DNA of 64,000 nt from Nibricoccus aquaticus (GTDB lineage: Bacteria > Verrucomicrobiota > Verrucomicrobiia > Opitutales > Opitutaceae): NCBI RefSeq assembly GCF_002310495.1, contig NZ_CP023344.1, forward strand, positions 1,612,001 to 1,676,000. Direction: 5' to 3'. Positions 17,185-26,487 of the stretch are shown here, piece by piece. A model generated the notes under the pieces. It was not told where the DNA came from and did not search any database. It saw nothing but the letters and a program-made list of their open reading frames with translations. Each line of letters opens with the position of its first letter. Within the stretch, counting starts at the first letter, position 1. The translations under genes were made by a program, and so were the position numbers.

Positions 17185-17586
17185 GTGGATGCCAACAACA
17201 CCGTCCTGCCAAAAATGAATACTGCCCCTCCTAACCTCGCCCGAGGTGAAGTGATTTCAAAGATTCATTGGGGCGCTGAGCTAGACGACGTCATCGAGCT
17301 GCTACGATCCAAGTATCACATCGTCGGCATCGAAGCCGATGCGCTGATTGAAGAGGCCATCGCTATCCGGAAAGCCGAGGTACGAAAGAAAGCAGCCGTC
17401 AGATTGGCATTCGCCCTCGTTGGACTGATTATCTCGCTCACCTATTTCGGTATTCAGTACTTCGGCGGATTTATTCGCATTGGATTTGGACTCATCCTGA
17501 TGGGCTCACTTGGGCTCACCAGTCTGACGGTCGCTTGTCGCAATATAGTCCGCGCGTTTACCGGTGAATCCTCGGGCCCTGTATGA
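17185..17586 (+). CDS. Hypothetical two-helix membrane protein
   Basis: 133 residues from a GTG at 17185; the ATG at 17215 is an alternative. The N-terminal soluble part has WGAELDDVIELLRSKYHIVG. Two hydrophobic helices follow at about 73-92 (VRLAFALVGLIISLTYFGIQ) and 98-118. I recognise no family. It is translationally coupled to the next gene by a four-base ATGA overlap, so the two small genes probably work together. Their base composition (about 50-55% GC) is visibly lower than that of the surrounding glycosyltransferase genes, which may point to recent acquisition. Confidence 0.65.
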   Translation: MDANNTVLPKMNTAPPNLARGEVISKIHWGAELDDVIELLRSKYHIVGIEADALIEEAIAIRKAEVRKKAAVRLAFALVGLIISLTYFGIQYFGGFIRIGFGLILMGSLGLTSLTVACRNIVRAFTGESSGPV

Positions 17587-17966
17587 AAAACAGAAAGAGC
17601 CCAACCAGAGGACAAACCATGCGGGCGCTGCTTCTACTACTCCTCGTCGTTTTTGCATGCGGCGGATGCCAGGAGGACTTTCAAGCCTTCGACTGCGAAG
17701 TGGAAATTCTCGGCTCATTACCGCCGACCGAATCTACGCAAGAAGCCAACGCAGTCCTCTTTCGCGTTCTGATCCCAGCCAAAGCCTCCGGGAAATACGG
17801 AGTAGCGTTCACGACGCTCAGTCGCGACGCCGTGGAGAAAAAGAAAGGCATGATTTTCAAGATCCGGCGCCTAGGGAAGTGGCGGCACCTGTTGACCGAC
17901 TCCCCTCCGACTCGCGCCTCCGTGAGCAACGGCGAGGATTTCTTCTCTACGGCAGTTCAGAAATGA
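17583..17966 (+). CDS. Hypothetical exported protein, probable lipoprotein
   Basis: 127 residues from the ATG that overlaps the previous stop (17583-17586). A basic start (MKNRKSPTRGQTMR) is followed by a hydrophobic stretch LLLLLLVVFACGGC and a Cys at about residue 29, a plausible but non-ideal lipobox. The mature part has EVEILGSLPPTES and a Lys-rich middle; no known domain. It is lower in GC than its surroundings, like its partner. The next 247 bases (17967-18213) contain no gene or structure I can support. Confidence 0.6.
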   Translation: MKNRKSPTRGQTMRALLLLLLVVFACGGCQEDFQAFDCEVEILGSLPPTESTQEANAVLFRVLIPAKASGKYGVAFTTLSRDAVEKKKGMIFKIRRLGKWRHLLTDSPPTRASVSNGEDFFSTAVQK

Positions 17967-18213
17967 AAATGCAGTCCGCCAGCAGGGATAAGATGCCATA
18001 AGAACTCCGGTCCCGCCCCTACCCCATCGCCCCCCAAAGCCCTGCCACCACAACCAGTTCACTCCCCCGGACAAAAATCTGGCCCATCCCGCGCTTTCGC
18101 GCCTTCTTCGAGCCATGTCTGCCGTCCGCCTCCATCATCACCCGCAGCCCGGCTCTGCCCGCACCAACGCCTCCCACGGCCCGCTCCTCGTCGCCACCGC
18201 CCGCGCCTGACCG

Positions 18214-19131
18214 ATGCCCACCCCGCTCGTCAGCATCTGCATCCCCGCCTACAAAGCCGGGCCCTTCATCTACGAAACCCTCCTCAGCATCCACGCGCAG
18301 ACCTTCACCGACTGGGAGGTCATCGTCATCGAAGACGGCTCCAAGGATAACACCGAGCAGATCGTCCACGCCTTCGCCGAAGCCTCCACTCAACCCGTCG
18401 GCTTCCAGCGCCACACCGTCAATCAAGGCCTGCCCGCCACCCGCAACACCGCCATCGCCGCCGCCCGCGGCGAATGGATCGCCCTCATCGACTCCGACGA
18501 TCTCTGGACGCCCCACCACCTCGAACACGCCGTCGCCCACGCCCGTAAATCCGGCGCCGACCTCGTCCACACCGGCGTCATCATGTTCGATAGCGACACG
18601 GGTAAAGACCTCGAACTCCGCGTCCCCTCCGCCGCCGCCATCGCCGCCCTCCCGCTCTCGCTCTTCCGCGGCGACTACCCGATCCAGCCTTCCTCCACGC
18701 TCATCCGCCGCGACACCCTCACCAAGGCCGGCGGCTTTGATCCAAAATGCCGATACGTCGAGGACCGCGAGCTCTGGTGCCGCCTCGCCCGCGCCGGCGC
18801 CCGCATCAGCTACGTCGATGCGCTCACCTGCCGCTACCGCCAGCACGCCGGCGCCATGACCAAAAACGCCCCCGCCATGGCCCTCGGTGTCGCCGAGGTC
18901 TTCGAGCGCAACACCGACTGGGCCGCCATCCCGCTCGAAATCCGCCGTGAACGCGCTTCCTCAGCCTGGCTCGACGCCGGCCGCCTCATCCTGCGCACTG
19001 ATCCCCGCACCGCCCGCGCCTATTTCGCCAAAGCCCGCCGCCACTCTCGCGCCCCGCGCATCCTTGCCTACAGCGCCGCCGCCTTTCTTCTCAGCCTCGT
19101 CAAAGGCAGACCGCCCCAACCGTCCTCGTGA
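18214..19131 (+). CDS. Family 2 (GT-A) glycosyltransferase
   Basis: 305 residues. The N-terminal GT2 domain is canonical: VSICIPAYKAGPFIYETLLS, then VIVIEDGSKDNTEQIV, NQGLPATRNTAIAAARGEW and the metal-binding IALIDSDDLWTPHHLE near residue 91. The second part has FDPKCRYVEDRELWCRLARA, containing the ED base motif. It would transfer an activated sugar onto a growing polysaccharide at the inner membrane; donor and acceptor cannot be read from sequence. It overlaps the next gene by four bases (GTGA), showing tight coupling. Confidence 0.92.
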   Translation: MPTPLVSICIPAYKAGPFIYETLLSIHAQTFTDWEVIVIEDGSKDNTEQIVHAFAEASTQPVGFQRHTVNQGLPATRNTAIAAARGEWIALIDSDDLWTPHHLEHAVAHARKSGADLVHTGVIMFDSDTGKDLELRVPSAAAIAALPLSLFRGDYPIQPSSTLIRRDTLTKAGGFDPKCRYVEDRELWCRLARAGARISYVDALTCRYRQHAGAMTKNAPAMALGVAEVFERNTDWAAIPLEIRRERASSAWLDAGRLILRTDPRTARAYFAKARRHSRAPRILAYSAAAFLLSLVKGRPPQPSS

Positions 19132-20072
19132 ACAACCTAAACACCATCGCCGCCTGCACGCTCTTCGAGGGCGATTACCACACCGGCGCCGGCGCGCTCG
19201 CCAACTCCCTCCACGCCTCCGGCTATCGCGGCACTTTCTGGGCCGGCTACCGCGGCGCACTCCCGCCGTGGGCCGCCACCGCCCGCGCCGACGGCCCGCA
19301 CATTCACCGCTTCACCGCCGCCCCCGATTTCGAGATCGCGTTCGTCTCCCTCGAATCCGCGCCGCATTTCGCGTATCATAAACCTGAATTCCTCCAGCGC
19401 CTCCTCCGCGAGCTCGCCCCCGAAGCCACCGCCGCGATCTACCTCGATCCCGACATCGTCGTGAAATGCCCGTGGTCGCTCTTCACCGACTGGCTCGATG
19501 GCGGCGTCGCCCTCGTCGAGGACATCAACCCGTCCCTCCCCGCCCGCCATCCGACCCGCCTCGCCTGGCTCCGCGTCCTCGCCGCCCGCGGCCTCGCCCC
19601 GCGCCGCGAACTCCACCGCTACTACAACTCCGGCTTCATCGGCCTCCCGCGCACCCACGCCGCCTTCCTCGGCGAATGGCAGCGCACCATGTCCATCGTC
19701 CGCGAAGTCCTCGGCTCTCAGCACCACCACATCAAAGCCGGCAGCGCCACCACCCTCTTCCACTCCACCGATCAAGACGCGCTCAACATGGCGCTCATGC
19801 TCACCGACACCCCGATGAACACCACCGGCCCTGAGGCCATGGATTTCGTCATCGGCGGTCATTATCTCTCGCACGCCGTCGGCACGCCCAAACCCTGGCA
19901 GGGCAGCCCGCTCCGTCAGGCCTTGCGCGGCTATCCGCCCTCCGTCTCGACCAAATCCTTCTACCAACACACCGCCGCGCCCATTGCCCTCTTCAGCCCT
20001 TCCGACCTGCGCAGCCGTCAGCGCTCCCTGTCCTTAGCCGCGCTCATCGGGCGTTTTTACCGACGCGCCTGA
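19128..20072 (+). CDS. GT-A glycosyltransferase with DxD motif (GT8-like)
   Basis: 314 residues from the GTG overlapping the previous stop. The start CTLFEGDYHTGAGALANSL and the metal-binding IYLDPDIVVKCPWSLF (near 105-118) are those of GT8-like retaining transferases, as are the YNSGFIGLPRTHAAFL and STDQDALNMALM stretches. A later GGHYLSHAVG may close the active site. The donor sugar is not evident. It follows the GT2 gene in the same transcription unit; the gap to the next gene is 64 bases. Confidence 0.82.
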   Translation: MNNLNTIAACTLFEGDYHTGAGALANSLHASGYRGTFWAGYRGALPPWAATARADGPHIHRFTAAPDFEIAFVSLESAPHFAYHKPEFLQRLLRELAPEATAAIYLDPDIVVKCPWSLFTDWLDGGVALVEDINPSLPARHPTRLAWLRVLAARGLAPRRELHRYYNSGFIGLPRTHAAFLGEWQRTMSIVREVLGSQHHHIKAGSATTLFHSTDQDALNMALMLTDTPMNTTGPEAMDFVIGGHYLSHAVGTPKPWQGSPLRQALRGYPPSVSTKSFYQHTAAPIALFSPSDLRSRQRSLSLAALIGRFYRRA

Positions 20073-20136
20073 GCATGAGCGCCTTTCAGCAAAACCCTGA
20101 GCAACGCTTTGCCATCCGCCCTGTCTGCGCGCCTCT

Positions 20137-21294
20137 ATGAATCTCCTGTTTGTGTGCACTTCCTTGGAGCCAGGTCGCGATGGCGTGGGTGACTACACGC
20201 GCCTGCTCGCCAGCGCCTGCGCCGATGCCGGTCACACGTGCGCGCTCCTGGCGATCAATGACGGACACTTGAAAGACTCCACGCCCGTCGTGCAGGAAAC
20301 CCAGTTCGAGCGCGGCCACACTTTTCCGGTCCTGCGTCTCTCGCCCGATAAACCGTGGACCGCGCGCTACGAACACGCGCAGAGCTTCGTGGCCACCCAC
20401 GCCCCCGAATGGGTGAGCTGGCAGATCGTGCCCTATGGTTTTCACCCCAAAGGAATCATCCCCGACTCCGCCTTTGAATTCGCCCGCCTCGGCGAAGGCC
20501 GCCTCAACCACCTCATGCTTCATGAGCTCTGGATCGGCCTGTCCTTGGGCGAGCCGCTCAAGAACCGGGTCTATGGATTTCTCCAGCGCCGCGCGTTGAT
20601 GGCCTTTATTCAATGCCTTGCCCCCGCTCTGATCGACACGTCCAATCCGGCGTATCGCTCGGTGCTCGTCCACGAGGGCTGCACTCCCGGCGTTCTCCCG
20701 CTGTGCGGCAACATCCCGATCGAGCCCATGCCCCCCGTGCCTCGCGGCGATGAATGGGTCGGCGGCATTTTCGGAACCGTGCACACCCAGCTCGATCCCC
20801 GTCCCTGCATCTCCGCGCTGGCCAGAGGCGCCAAGGCGTCGAAACGAACCCTGCGCATCCTGGGATTCGGAAGACTCGGGGCGTATGGCGACAAACTCTT
20901 CGCGCAGTTAAAAGACGAATACAGCCACCGCAGCATCGTGATCGAAAATCTCGGCGAGCGCCCCCAGGCCGAGGTCTCGCGGCTCCTTCAGTCCCTCGAC
21001 TTCGGCATCGGCACGCACCCGTGGGCATTGATCGGGAAAAGCGGCGCCGTCTCCGCCATGCTCGACCATGGCATCCCCGTCATCGTCCCGCGCGACGACT
21101 GGTCCCTCCGCCGTCCACCCACCCCGCCACCACTGCGGGATTCGTTGATCGTCCGTCTTTCCGATACGCCGTCCGAATTGATGGCCGGCTGGCTCTCGCG
21201 CCGCCGCCCTCCGCAATCCCGCCTGCCCGCGCTCGCCGCCGCTTTCCTCTCCCGCCTCAACCGCGTCGCCGATCCCGCGCCTCACCCGCAGTGA
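20137..21294 (+). CDS. GT-B fold glycosyltransferase (divergent GT4-like)
   Basis: 385 residues. The N-terminal Rossmann part starts MNLLFVCTSLEPGRDGVGDY, with the Gly-rich loop typical of GT4 enzymes. The C-terminal part has LRILGFGRLGAYGD and DFGIGTHPWALIGKSGAVSA followed by MLDHGIPVIVPRDDW. The usual GT4 'E-x7-E' motif is not clear, as the helix reads GKSGAVSAMLDHG, so it may be a catalytically divergent member. It overlaps the next glycosyltransferase gene by four bases (GTGA at 21291). Confidence 0.78.
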   Translation: MNLLFVCTSLEPGRDGVGDYTRLLASACADAGHTCALLAINDGHLKDSTPVVQETQFERGHTFPVLRLSPDKPWTARYEHAQSFVATHAPEWVSWQIVPYGFHPKGIIPDSAFEFARLGEGRLNHLMLHELWIGLSLGEPLKNRVYGFLQRRALMAFIQCLAPALIDTSNPAYRSVLVHEGCTPGVLPLCGNIPIEPMPPVPRGDEWVGGIFGTVHTQLDPRPCISALARGAKASKRTLRILGFGRLGAYGDKLFAQLKDEYSHRSIVIENLGERPQAEVSRLLQSLDFGIGTHPWALIGKSGAVSAMLDHGIPVIVPRDDWSLRRPPTPPPLRDSLIVRLSDTPSELMAGWLSRRRPPQSRLPALAAAFLSRLNRVADPAPHPQ

Positions 21295-22412
21295 ACCTCC
21301 TTTTCTACGTCCCCCAGATGGCCGCTTACGGCGGCATGGAACGCCACGTCTGCGTCCTCGCCCAGGAGGCCGCCGCCCGCGGCCACCGTGTCCGCTTCTT
21401 AACGACGAGCGACTCCCTCAACGCCCCCGCCCGCGCCGCCCTCGCCGCCGCCGGCATCGACTTCCGCGAACTCGCCCAACCGCGCGGCCAGGCCTCCAAA
21501 CTCCAAAAACTCCTCTGGCTCTGGCGCGAAACCCTTCGCGCCCGCTCCACGAAATGGGACCTCATCTACACCAACGGCCAGAGCGCCCTCGCCAGCATCG
21601 TCTGGAAATCCGCCCGCTCCTCCACCCGCATCGTCCATCACCACCACACCGCGGCCGACGCCGGTGAACAGGCTTCCTGGGCCCCCGGCTTCCGCCGCGT
21701 CCTCGAGCGCGCCCCCGAGATCGTCGCCTGCTCCGAAGCCACCCGCGCCGGCATCGAGCAGGCCATCAACCGCCGCACCGGCGTCCGCTTCCTCCCCTAC
21801 TTCACCGCCTGCCCCGTCGCCCGCGAACAAGTCTCCGACCCCGCTCCCGACGCCACCCGCCCGCTCGCCATCGGCTTCCTCGGCCGCCTCGTCTCCACCA
21901 AGGGCATCGACATCCTCTGCGCCCTCAGCCTCCGCCCCGAACTCGCCGGCGTCTTCTGGCACATCCACGGCGAAGGCCCCGAGTATCCGCCATCCCACTT
22001 CGAAAAATTCCCCTCCATCCGCTACCACGGCCCCTACCGCGACCTTGCCCGCCACGGCGAAATCCTCCGCTCGCTCGACGCCGTCGCCCTCTTCTCCATC
22101 CACAACGAGGGTATGCCCCTCAGCCTGATCGAGACCATGTCCGCTGGCCTCCCTTGGATCGCCACCGACCGCGGCGGCACCCGCGAGATCGCCCGCGTCC
22201 CCGCCAACTGCGTCGTCCTCGATCACCCGTGCTCCGTCGAGAGCGCCCTCATCGGGGTCCTCGAACTCGTCCGCCGCCTCCGCTCCGGCCAGACTTCCCG
22301 CCTCACGCAACGCGCCGCCTACGACGAATACTTCGCGCCGCCCGTCGTCTCCCGCCTGTGGTTTAACTATTTCGAAAAATCACCCACGTCCGCCGCCCAC
22401 TCCGGTTCATGA
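21291..22412 (+). CDS. Family 4 glycosyltransferase
   Basis: 373 residues from the GTG at 21291 that overlaps the previous stop; the open frame extends far upstream, but that part is a shadow of the preceding gene. The N-terminus LLFYVPQMAAYGGMERHV is the GT4 sugar-acceptor domain start. The C-terminal donor domain has AIGFLGRLVSTKGIDILC and the E-x7-E helix FSIHNEGMPLSLIETMSAG, with PWIATDRGGTREIA after it. Soluble or peripheral cytoplasmic enzyme of surface polysaccharide assembly. Overlaps the following gene by four bases. Confidence 0.9.
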   Translation: MNLLFYVPQMAAYGGMERHVCVLAQEAAARGHRVRFLTTSDSLNAPARAALAAAGIDFRELAQPRGQASKLQKLLWLWRETLRARSTKWDLIYTNGQSALASIVWKSARSSTRIVHHHHTAADAGEQASWAPGFRRVLERAPEIVACSEATRAGIEQAINRRTGVRFLPYFTACPVAREQVSDPAPDATRPLAIGFLGRLVSTKGIDILCALSLRPELAGVFWHIHGEGPEYPPSHFEKFPSIRYHGPYRDLARHGEILRSLDAVALFSIHNEGMPLSLIETMSAGLPWIATDRGGTREIARVPANCVVLDHPCSVESALIGVLELVRRLRSGQTSRLTQRAAYDEYFAPPVVSRLWFNYFEKSPTSAAHSGS

Positions 22413-23626
22413 ATCTGCGCGCCCACGTCATCACGCCGCTCCGCCGGAGCGCCCGCCGCCTCGCCCGCCTCCTCCGCCTCGCGCGCATCTACAGCCTCGC
22501 CGGCCCGCGCGAACTCGCTTTCACGCGCACCCGCCTTCAGCTGCCCCGCAATCAACTCTTCCCCCTGCGCTCCTCCCAGGCCGATGGCGTCTCCGTGCGC
22601 TTCGTCGAGCCCGAGGAACCGTTCACGCGCCCGCTCCCGCATATGCCGGGCGAGCCCGTGCCTCATCCTAATTTCGTCAAACACAGCCGCGGCATTCACC
22701 CCGCCTCGTTTGTTGCCGAGATCACTGGCGCTCGCATCTGGGGTTACTACGACTCCGCCGTCCTCACCGCCGATGGACGCCTCATCCCCGAACTCTCCAA
22801 AGACATGTGGGGCGACCCCGCGATTCATCCCATCTTCGCGCACGCACACTTCCCGCGCCCGCGTCAGCTGAGAGGCCGCACCCTGTCTCTCATCACGCCC
22901 GAAGCCTCCGGTAATTATCACCACTGGATGATCGACCTGCTTCCTCGCGCCGGCCTCGTTCAACGCGCCGGCTGGGATCTCAACGCCTTCGACCAGATCC
23001 TCATCAAACACCGCGGCTACCCTTTCCAAAAAGAGGTTTTCGCCCGCCTCGGCATCGACGAATCAAAGATCATCCGCGTCAACGACACCGACCACTTCCA
23101 GGCCGACTCGCTCATCGTCCCCTCCTTCCACCACGACAGCACCCTCGTCAACAAAGCCGACCTGAACTACGTCCGCAGTCTGTTCGTCCCCGCCGCCCCG
23201 CCGCCTCCGCGCCGCCGCCTGTATTTGGGCCGTCGCGACGCCGCCCACCGCCGCGTCCTCAACGAAGACGCACTCCTCGCCCTCCTCAAAACCCACGGCG
23301 TCGAAGAGGTCTCCATGTCCGGCCTCTCCATCGCCGACCAGGCCCGCCTGCTCTCCGACGCCTCCGTCGTCATCGGCCCCAACGGCTCCGCCCTCGCCAA
23401 CCTCATCTTCGCCCAGCCTTCCTGCCGCGTCATCGAGTTCTTCGCCCCCGCCTGGGTCGTCCCCTACAACTGGATGATCGCCTCCCACCTTGGCTGCGAC
23501 GTCACCGTCCTCGTCGGCAAAGGCCCGCGTCCCGATCCGAAAAACGCGCCCCCCGGCATCAAAGACGACGTCGATCTCGACCTCGACCTCCTCGAAAAAG
23601 CCCTCGCCTCGCTTCCGAAACCCTGA
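22409..23626 (+). CDS. GT61 / DUF563-type glycosyltransferase
   Basis: 405 residues, ATG overlapping the previous stop. Family features are SGNYHHWMIDLLPRAGL near residue 170, RRRLYLGRRDAAHRRVLNED near 275 and the C-terminal SDASVVIGPNGSALANLIFA near 322 with CRVIEFFAP after it. These are the hallmarks of the GT61 family found in plant and bacterial polysaccharide synthesis. The N-terminal 70 residues are basic and may associate with the membrane. Substrate unknown. The gene ends the tight four-gene run; a heptamer-repeat spacer follows. Confidence 0.85.
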   Translation: MNLRAHVITPLRRSARRLARLLRLARIYSLAGPRELAFTRTRLQLPRNQLFPLRSSQADGVSVRFVEPEEPFTRPLPHMPGEPVPHPNFVKHSRGIHPASFVAEITGARIWGYYDSAVLTADGRLIPELSKDMWGDPAIHPIFAHAHFPRPRQLRGRTLSLITPEASGNYHHWMIDLLPRAGLVQRAGWDLNAFDQILIKHRGYPFQKEVFARLGIDESKIIRVNDTDHFQADSLIVPSFHHDSTLVNKADLNYVRSLFVPAAPPPPRRRLYLGRRDAAHRRVLNEDALLALLKTHGVEEVSMSGLSIADQARLLSDASVVIGPNGSALANLIFAQPSCRVIEFFAPAWVVPYNWMIASHLGCDVTVLVGKGPRPDPKNAPPGIKDDVDLDLDLLEKALASLPKP

Positions 23627-23702
23627 CGCCGCCCTGGGAGCGCTCTTCCCTCGCCGCACCCGCCGCTCCGTATTCAAACTCCCCCGTCGCTCATCCTTCA
23701 TT

Positions 23703-23734
23703 CACTGGTCATTGGTCACTGATCATTGGTCATT
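23703..23734 (+). repeat. Short heptamer array, second copy
   Basis: Four heptamers CACTGGT, CATTGGT, CACTGAT, CATTGGT plus CATT (23703-23734), the same family as the long array at 15041-15142. It ends 14 bases before the GTG start of the next glycosyltransferase. The rest of the 23627-23748 spacer shows nothing. Confidence 0.9.
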
Positions 23735-23748
23735 TCTCCCCTTCTCCT

Positions 23749-25008
23749 GTGCTCCTCTTCACCCATCCCACCGGCAACGCCAACGTCCGCCACGCGGCCC
23801 TCGGCCTCCACCGCGCCGGCCTCATCGGTGAATTCTGGACCTGCCTCAACTACACCGGCGCCAGCCCACTCTCCAAACTCCTCCCCGGCAGCCTCCGCAC
23901 CCAGCTCGCCCGCCGCTCCTTCCCCGACGAACTCCAAAACGTCCTTCACGCCCACCCCTTCCGCGAAGCCGCCCGCCTCTTCGCCCATCGCGCGAAACTC
24001 AAATCCCTCGTCCGCCACGAGACCGGCCTCCTCAGCGTGGACGCCGTCTATCACTCCCTCGACCGTCAGGTCGCCCGCCGCCTCCGCCAGAGCGACTTCA
24101 CCGGCGTTTACGCCTACGAGGACGGCGCCGCCCTCAGCTTCCGCACCGCCAAAAAACGCGGTCAGAAAACCCTCTACGACCTCCCCATCGGCTACTGGCG
24201 CGCCGCCCGCGACGTCCTCCTCGAAGAAGCCCAACGTCTCCCCGCCTGGGCCTCCACCCTCATCGGCAACGACGACAGCCCCGCCAAGACCGCCCGCAAA
24301 GACGAGGAGCTAGCCCTCGCCGACCGCGTGTATGTAGCCTCCAGTTACACGCTGAAAACCCTCGCCTCCGCCCCCGGCTTCACCGCCCCCGTAGAGGTCA
24401 TCCCCTACGGCGCCCCCGCCCGCCTCCCCGGCGCCCCCGTCCGCACACCCCGCGACGGCACCGGCCCCCTCCGCGTCATCTTCGTCGGCTCCCTCGGCCA
24501 GCGCAAAGGCCTCTCCTACCTCTTCGACGCCTGCCGCTCCCTCGGCTCCGCCGTCGAGCTCACCATCATCGGCACCCTCCCGCTCCAGCAGTGCCCCGCC
24601 CTCGAAACCGAGCTCAAACGTGAACGCGTCCGCTGGATTCCTTCCTGCCCCCACTCGCAAGTCCTCGCCGAGATGGCCGCGCACGACGTCTTCGTTTTCC
24701 CCTCCCTCTTTGAAGGCTTCGGCCTCGTCCTCCTCGAGGCCATGGCCATGGGCCTGCCCATCATCGCCACCCCCCACACCGCCGCCCCCGACCTCATCGC
24801 CGACGGCCAGGAGGGCTTCCTCGTTCCCATCCGCTCCTCCGAAGCCATCGCCGAAAAACTTTCCCTCCTCCACCACGACCGCGAACTCATCAACACCATG
24901 GGCGCCCGCGCCGCCTCCCGCGCCGCCACTTTTACTTGGGAAAACTATGGTAAACGTCTCGCCGCGAGCGTCTCCCGGGCTTGCCAAGCCCCCGCCACTC
25001 ACGGGTAA
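23749..25008 (+). CDS. Family 4 glycosyltransferase
   Basis: 419 residues from a GTG (LLFTHPTGNANVRHAALGLH follows the start). The donor domain has VIFVGSLGQRKGLSYLFDA near 245, VRWIPSCPHSQVLAEMAAHD and the E-x7-E helix FPSLFEGFGLVLLEAMAMG near 322, then PIIATPHTAAPDLIADGQEG. Typical retaining GT4 enzyme. An ATG start is not available near the family N-terminus, so the GTG is the best choice. The gene follows a short heptamer array and precedes the polymerase/ligase-like gene by 42 bases. Confidence 0.9.
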   Translation: MLLFTHPTGNANVRHAALGLHRAGLIGEFWTCLNYTGASPLSKLLPGSLRTQLARRSFPDELQNVLHAHPFREAARLFAHRAKLKSLVRHETGLLSVDAVYHSLDRQVARRLRQSDFTGVYAYEDGAALSFRTAKKRGQKTLYDLPIGYWRAARDVLLEEAQRLPAWASTLIGNDDSPAKTARKDEELALADRVYVASSYTLKTLASAPGFTAPVEVIPYGAPARLPGAPVRTPRDGTGPLRVIFVGSLGQRKGLSYLFDACRSLGSAVELTIIGTLPLQQCPALETELKRERVRWIPSCPHSQVLAEMAAHDVFVFPSLFEGFGLVLLEAMAMGLPIIATPHTAAPDLIADGQEGFLVPIRSSEAIAEKLSLLHHDRELINTMGARAASRAATFTWENYGKRLAASVSRACQAPATHG

Positions 25009-25050
25009 TCCCGCCATGCCGCAGCCAGGTCGACCGCCCGCCTCCTTCTC

Positions 25051-26487
25051 ATGATGCCGTCCACCCGGTTCATCAAATGGGGCATCTGGGCCTACCTGAT
25101 CCTCCTCGTCTTTGAAGGCGCTCTCCGCAAATGGGTTCTCCCCGGTGCCGCCGACATCCTCCTGATCATCCGCGACCCCGTCGTCCTCGGCGTGTACGCC
25201 CTCGTCCTCGTCGAAGGCCGCTTCCCGCGTAACGGCTTCATCTCCTTCACCATTGCCCTCGCCCTCGCCTCCGGCGTCTTCGCCTTCATCGGCGGCCACG
25301 CCAACATCCTGGTCACCGCCTACGGCATCCGCACCAACTACCTCCACCTCCCCTTCATCTGGGTCATGGCCGATTACCTCGACCGCCGCGACGCCCGCCG
25401 CATGGGCTACGCCATCGTCGCCCTCGCCATCCCCATGACCATCCTGATGGTCATGCAAAACCGCTCGGGCGCAGATGCCTGGGTCAACCGCGGCGTCGGC
25501 GGCGGCGAAGGCGGCGGCATCCACGGCGCCATGGGCCGCATCCGCCCCCCCGGCTTCTTCTCCTTCATCACCGGCCCCATGGTCTTCTTCCCCGTGGCCA
25601 CCGCCTTCCTCCTCTCCTTCGTCATCGAGAAAAATAAACTCTGGACCTGGCTCTTCCTTATCACCGCCGGCCTCTGCGTCGCCCTCGCCCTCCCCATCTC
25701 CATCAGCCGCGGCGTCATGGTCATCTGCGCCTTCGTCTTCGCCGCCTTCCTCGCCTGCATCATCCTCAAAGGCGCCTTCACCGCCGCCTTCGCCCGCGCC
25801 CTTGTCGGCTGCCTCCTCGTCCTCGTCGTCCTCCGCTTCATGCCCGTCACCAGCGAAGCCTGGACCGTCTTCATGGACCGCTGGGACACCGCCGCCGCCG
25901 AATCCCAAGGCGACGCCTGGGGCAGCCTCACCTCCCGCATCAGCGCCGGCTTCACCGCCCCCTTCGACCTCATGCTCGACGTCCCCTTCTTCGGCCAGGG
26001 CATCGGCCTCGGCTCGAACGTCGCCTCCAAACTCATCTCCGGCCAGATGGGCTTCCTCCTCGCCGAAGACGAATGGAGCCGCGCCATGATGGAGCTCGGC
26101 CCCCTCCTCGGCCTCGGCTTCATCGGCCTGCGCGTCGCCCTCTGGGCCTACCTCCTCCGCCTCTCCTGGCGCGCCCTCCGCCAACGCGGTGACTTCCTCC
26201 CCATGCTCGTCACCACCGCCAGCTTCCCCCCTCTCGTCCTTCAACAATGGTCCCAAGCCACCCAGCTCGGCTTCGCCATCTTCGACGCCGGCCTCGCCCT
26301 CGCCCTCATCAACCACCCCGAACTCCCGGAATCCGACGACGACCAAGAAACCTCCGATGAAGACTCCGACGATGAAGACGATGAATCCGCCGATAACGAC
26401 TCCGACCCTCACGACCCTGACGACGACACCCCCGCCGAGCCCACCGAAGACGAAAAACGCCGCCGTCGCCTGCGAGGCCTCGCGTGA
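25051..26487 (+). CDS. O-antigen polymerase/ligase-like membrane protein
   Basis: 478 residues with about ten to eleven hydrophobic segments between residues 8 and 420. The periplasmic loop between about 270 and 350 contains GSLTSRISAGFTAPFDLML and FFGQGIGLGSNVASKL, and the region before it has ISISRGVMVICAF, features seen in Wzy/WaaL-type (PF04932-like) proteins. It would polymerise repeat units or attach the polysaccharide to its carrier in the periplasm. The last 50 residues are a strongly acidic tail (ESDDDQETSDEDSDDEDDES) ending in RRRRLRG, unusual for this family. It overlaps the following GT4 gene by four bases. Confidence 0.8.
   Translation: MMPSTRFIKWGIWAYLILLVFEGALRKWVLPGAADILLIIRDPVVLGVYALVLVEGRFPRNGFISFTIALALASGVFAFIGGHANILVTAYGIRTNYLHLPFIWVMADYLDRRDARRMGYAIVALAIPMTILMVMQNRSGADAWVNRGVGGGEGGGIHGAMGRIRPPGFFSFITGPMVFFPVATAFLLSFVIEKNKLWTWLFLITAGLCVALALPISISRGVMVICAFVFAAFLACIILKGAFTAAFARALVGCLLVLVVLRFMPVTSEAWTVFMDRWDTAAAESQGDAWGSLTSRISAGFTAPFDLMLDVPFFGQGIGLGSNVASKLISGQMGFLLAEDEWSRAMMELGPLLGLGFIGLRVALWAYLLRLSWRALRQRGDFLPMLVTTASFPPLVLQQWSQATQLGFAIFDAGLALALINHPELPESDDDQETSDEDSDDEDDESADNDSDPHDPDDDTPAEPTEDEKRRRRLRGLA

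Noticed and set aside
20754-21290. N-terminal 179 codons upstream of the GT4 gene in the same frame
   Set aside because: The translation is Arg/Pro-rich and overlaps the previous glycosyltransferase gene in another frame; the GT4 domain begins exactly at the GTG at 21291.
24310-26412. 700-codon acidic open frame on the minus strand
   Set aside because: It lies opposite the glycosyltransferase and polymerase-like genes, is made of Gly/Glu/Asp/Ala runs with no domain, and is the expected by-product of G/C-rich third codon positions.
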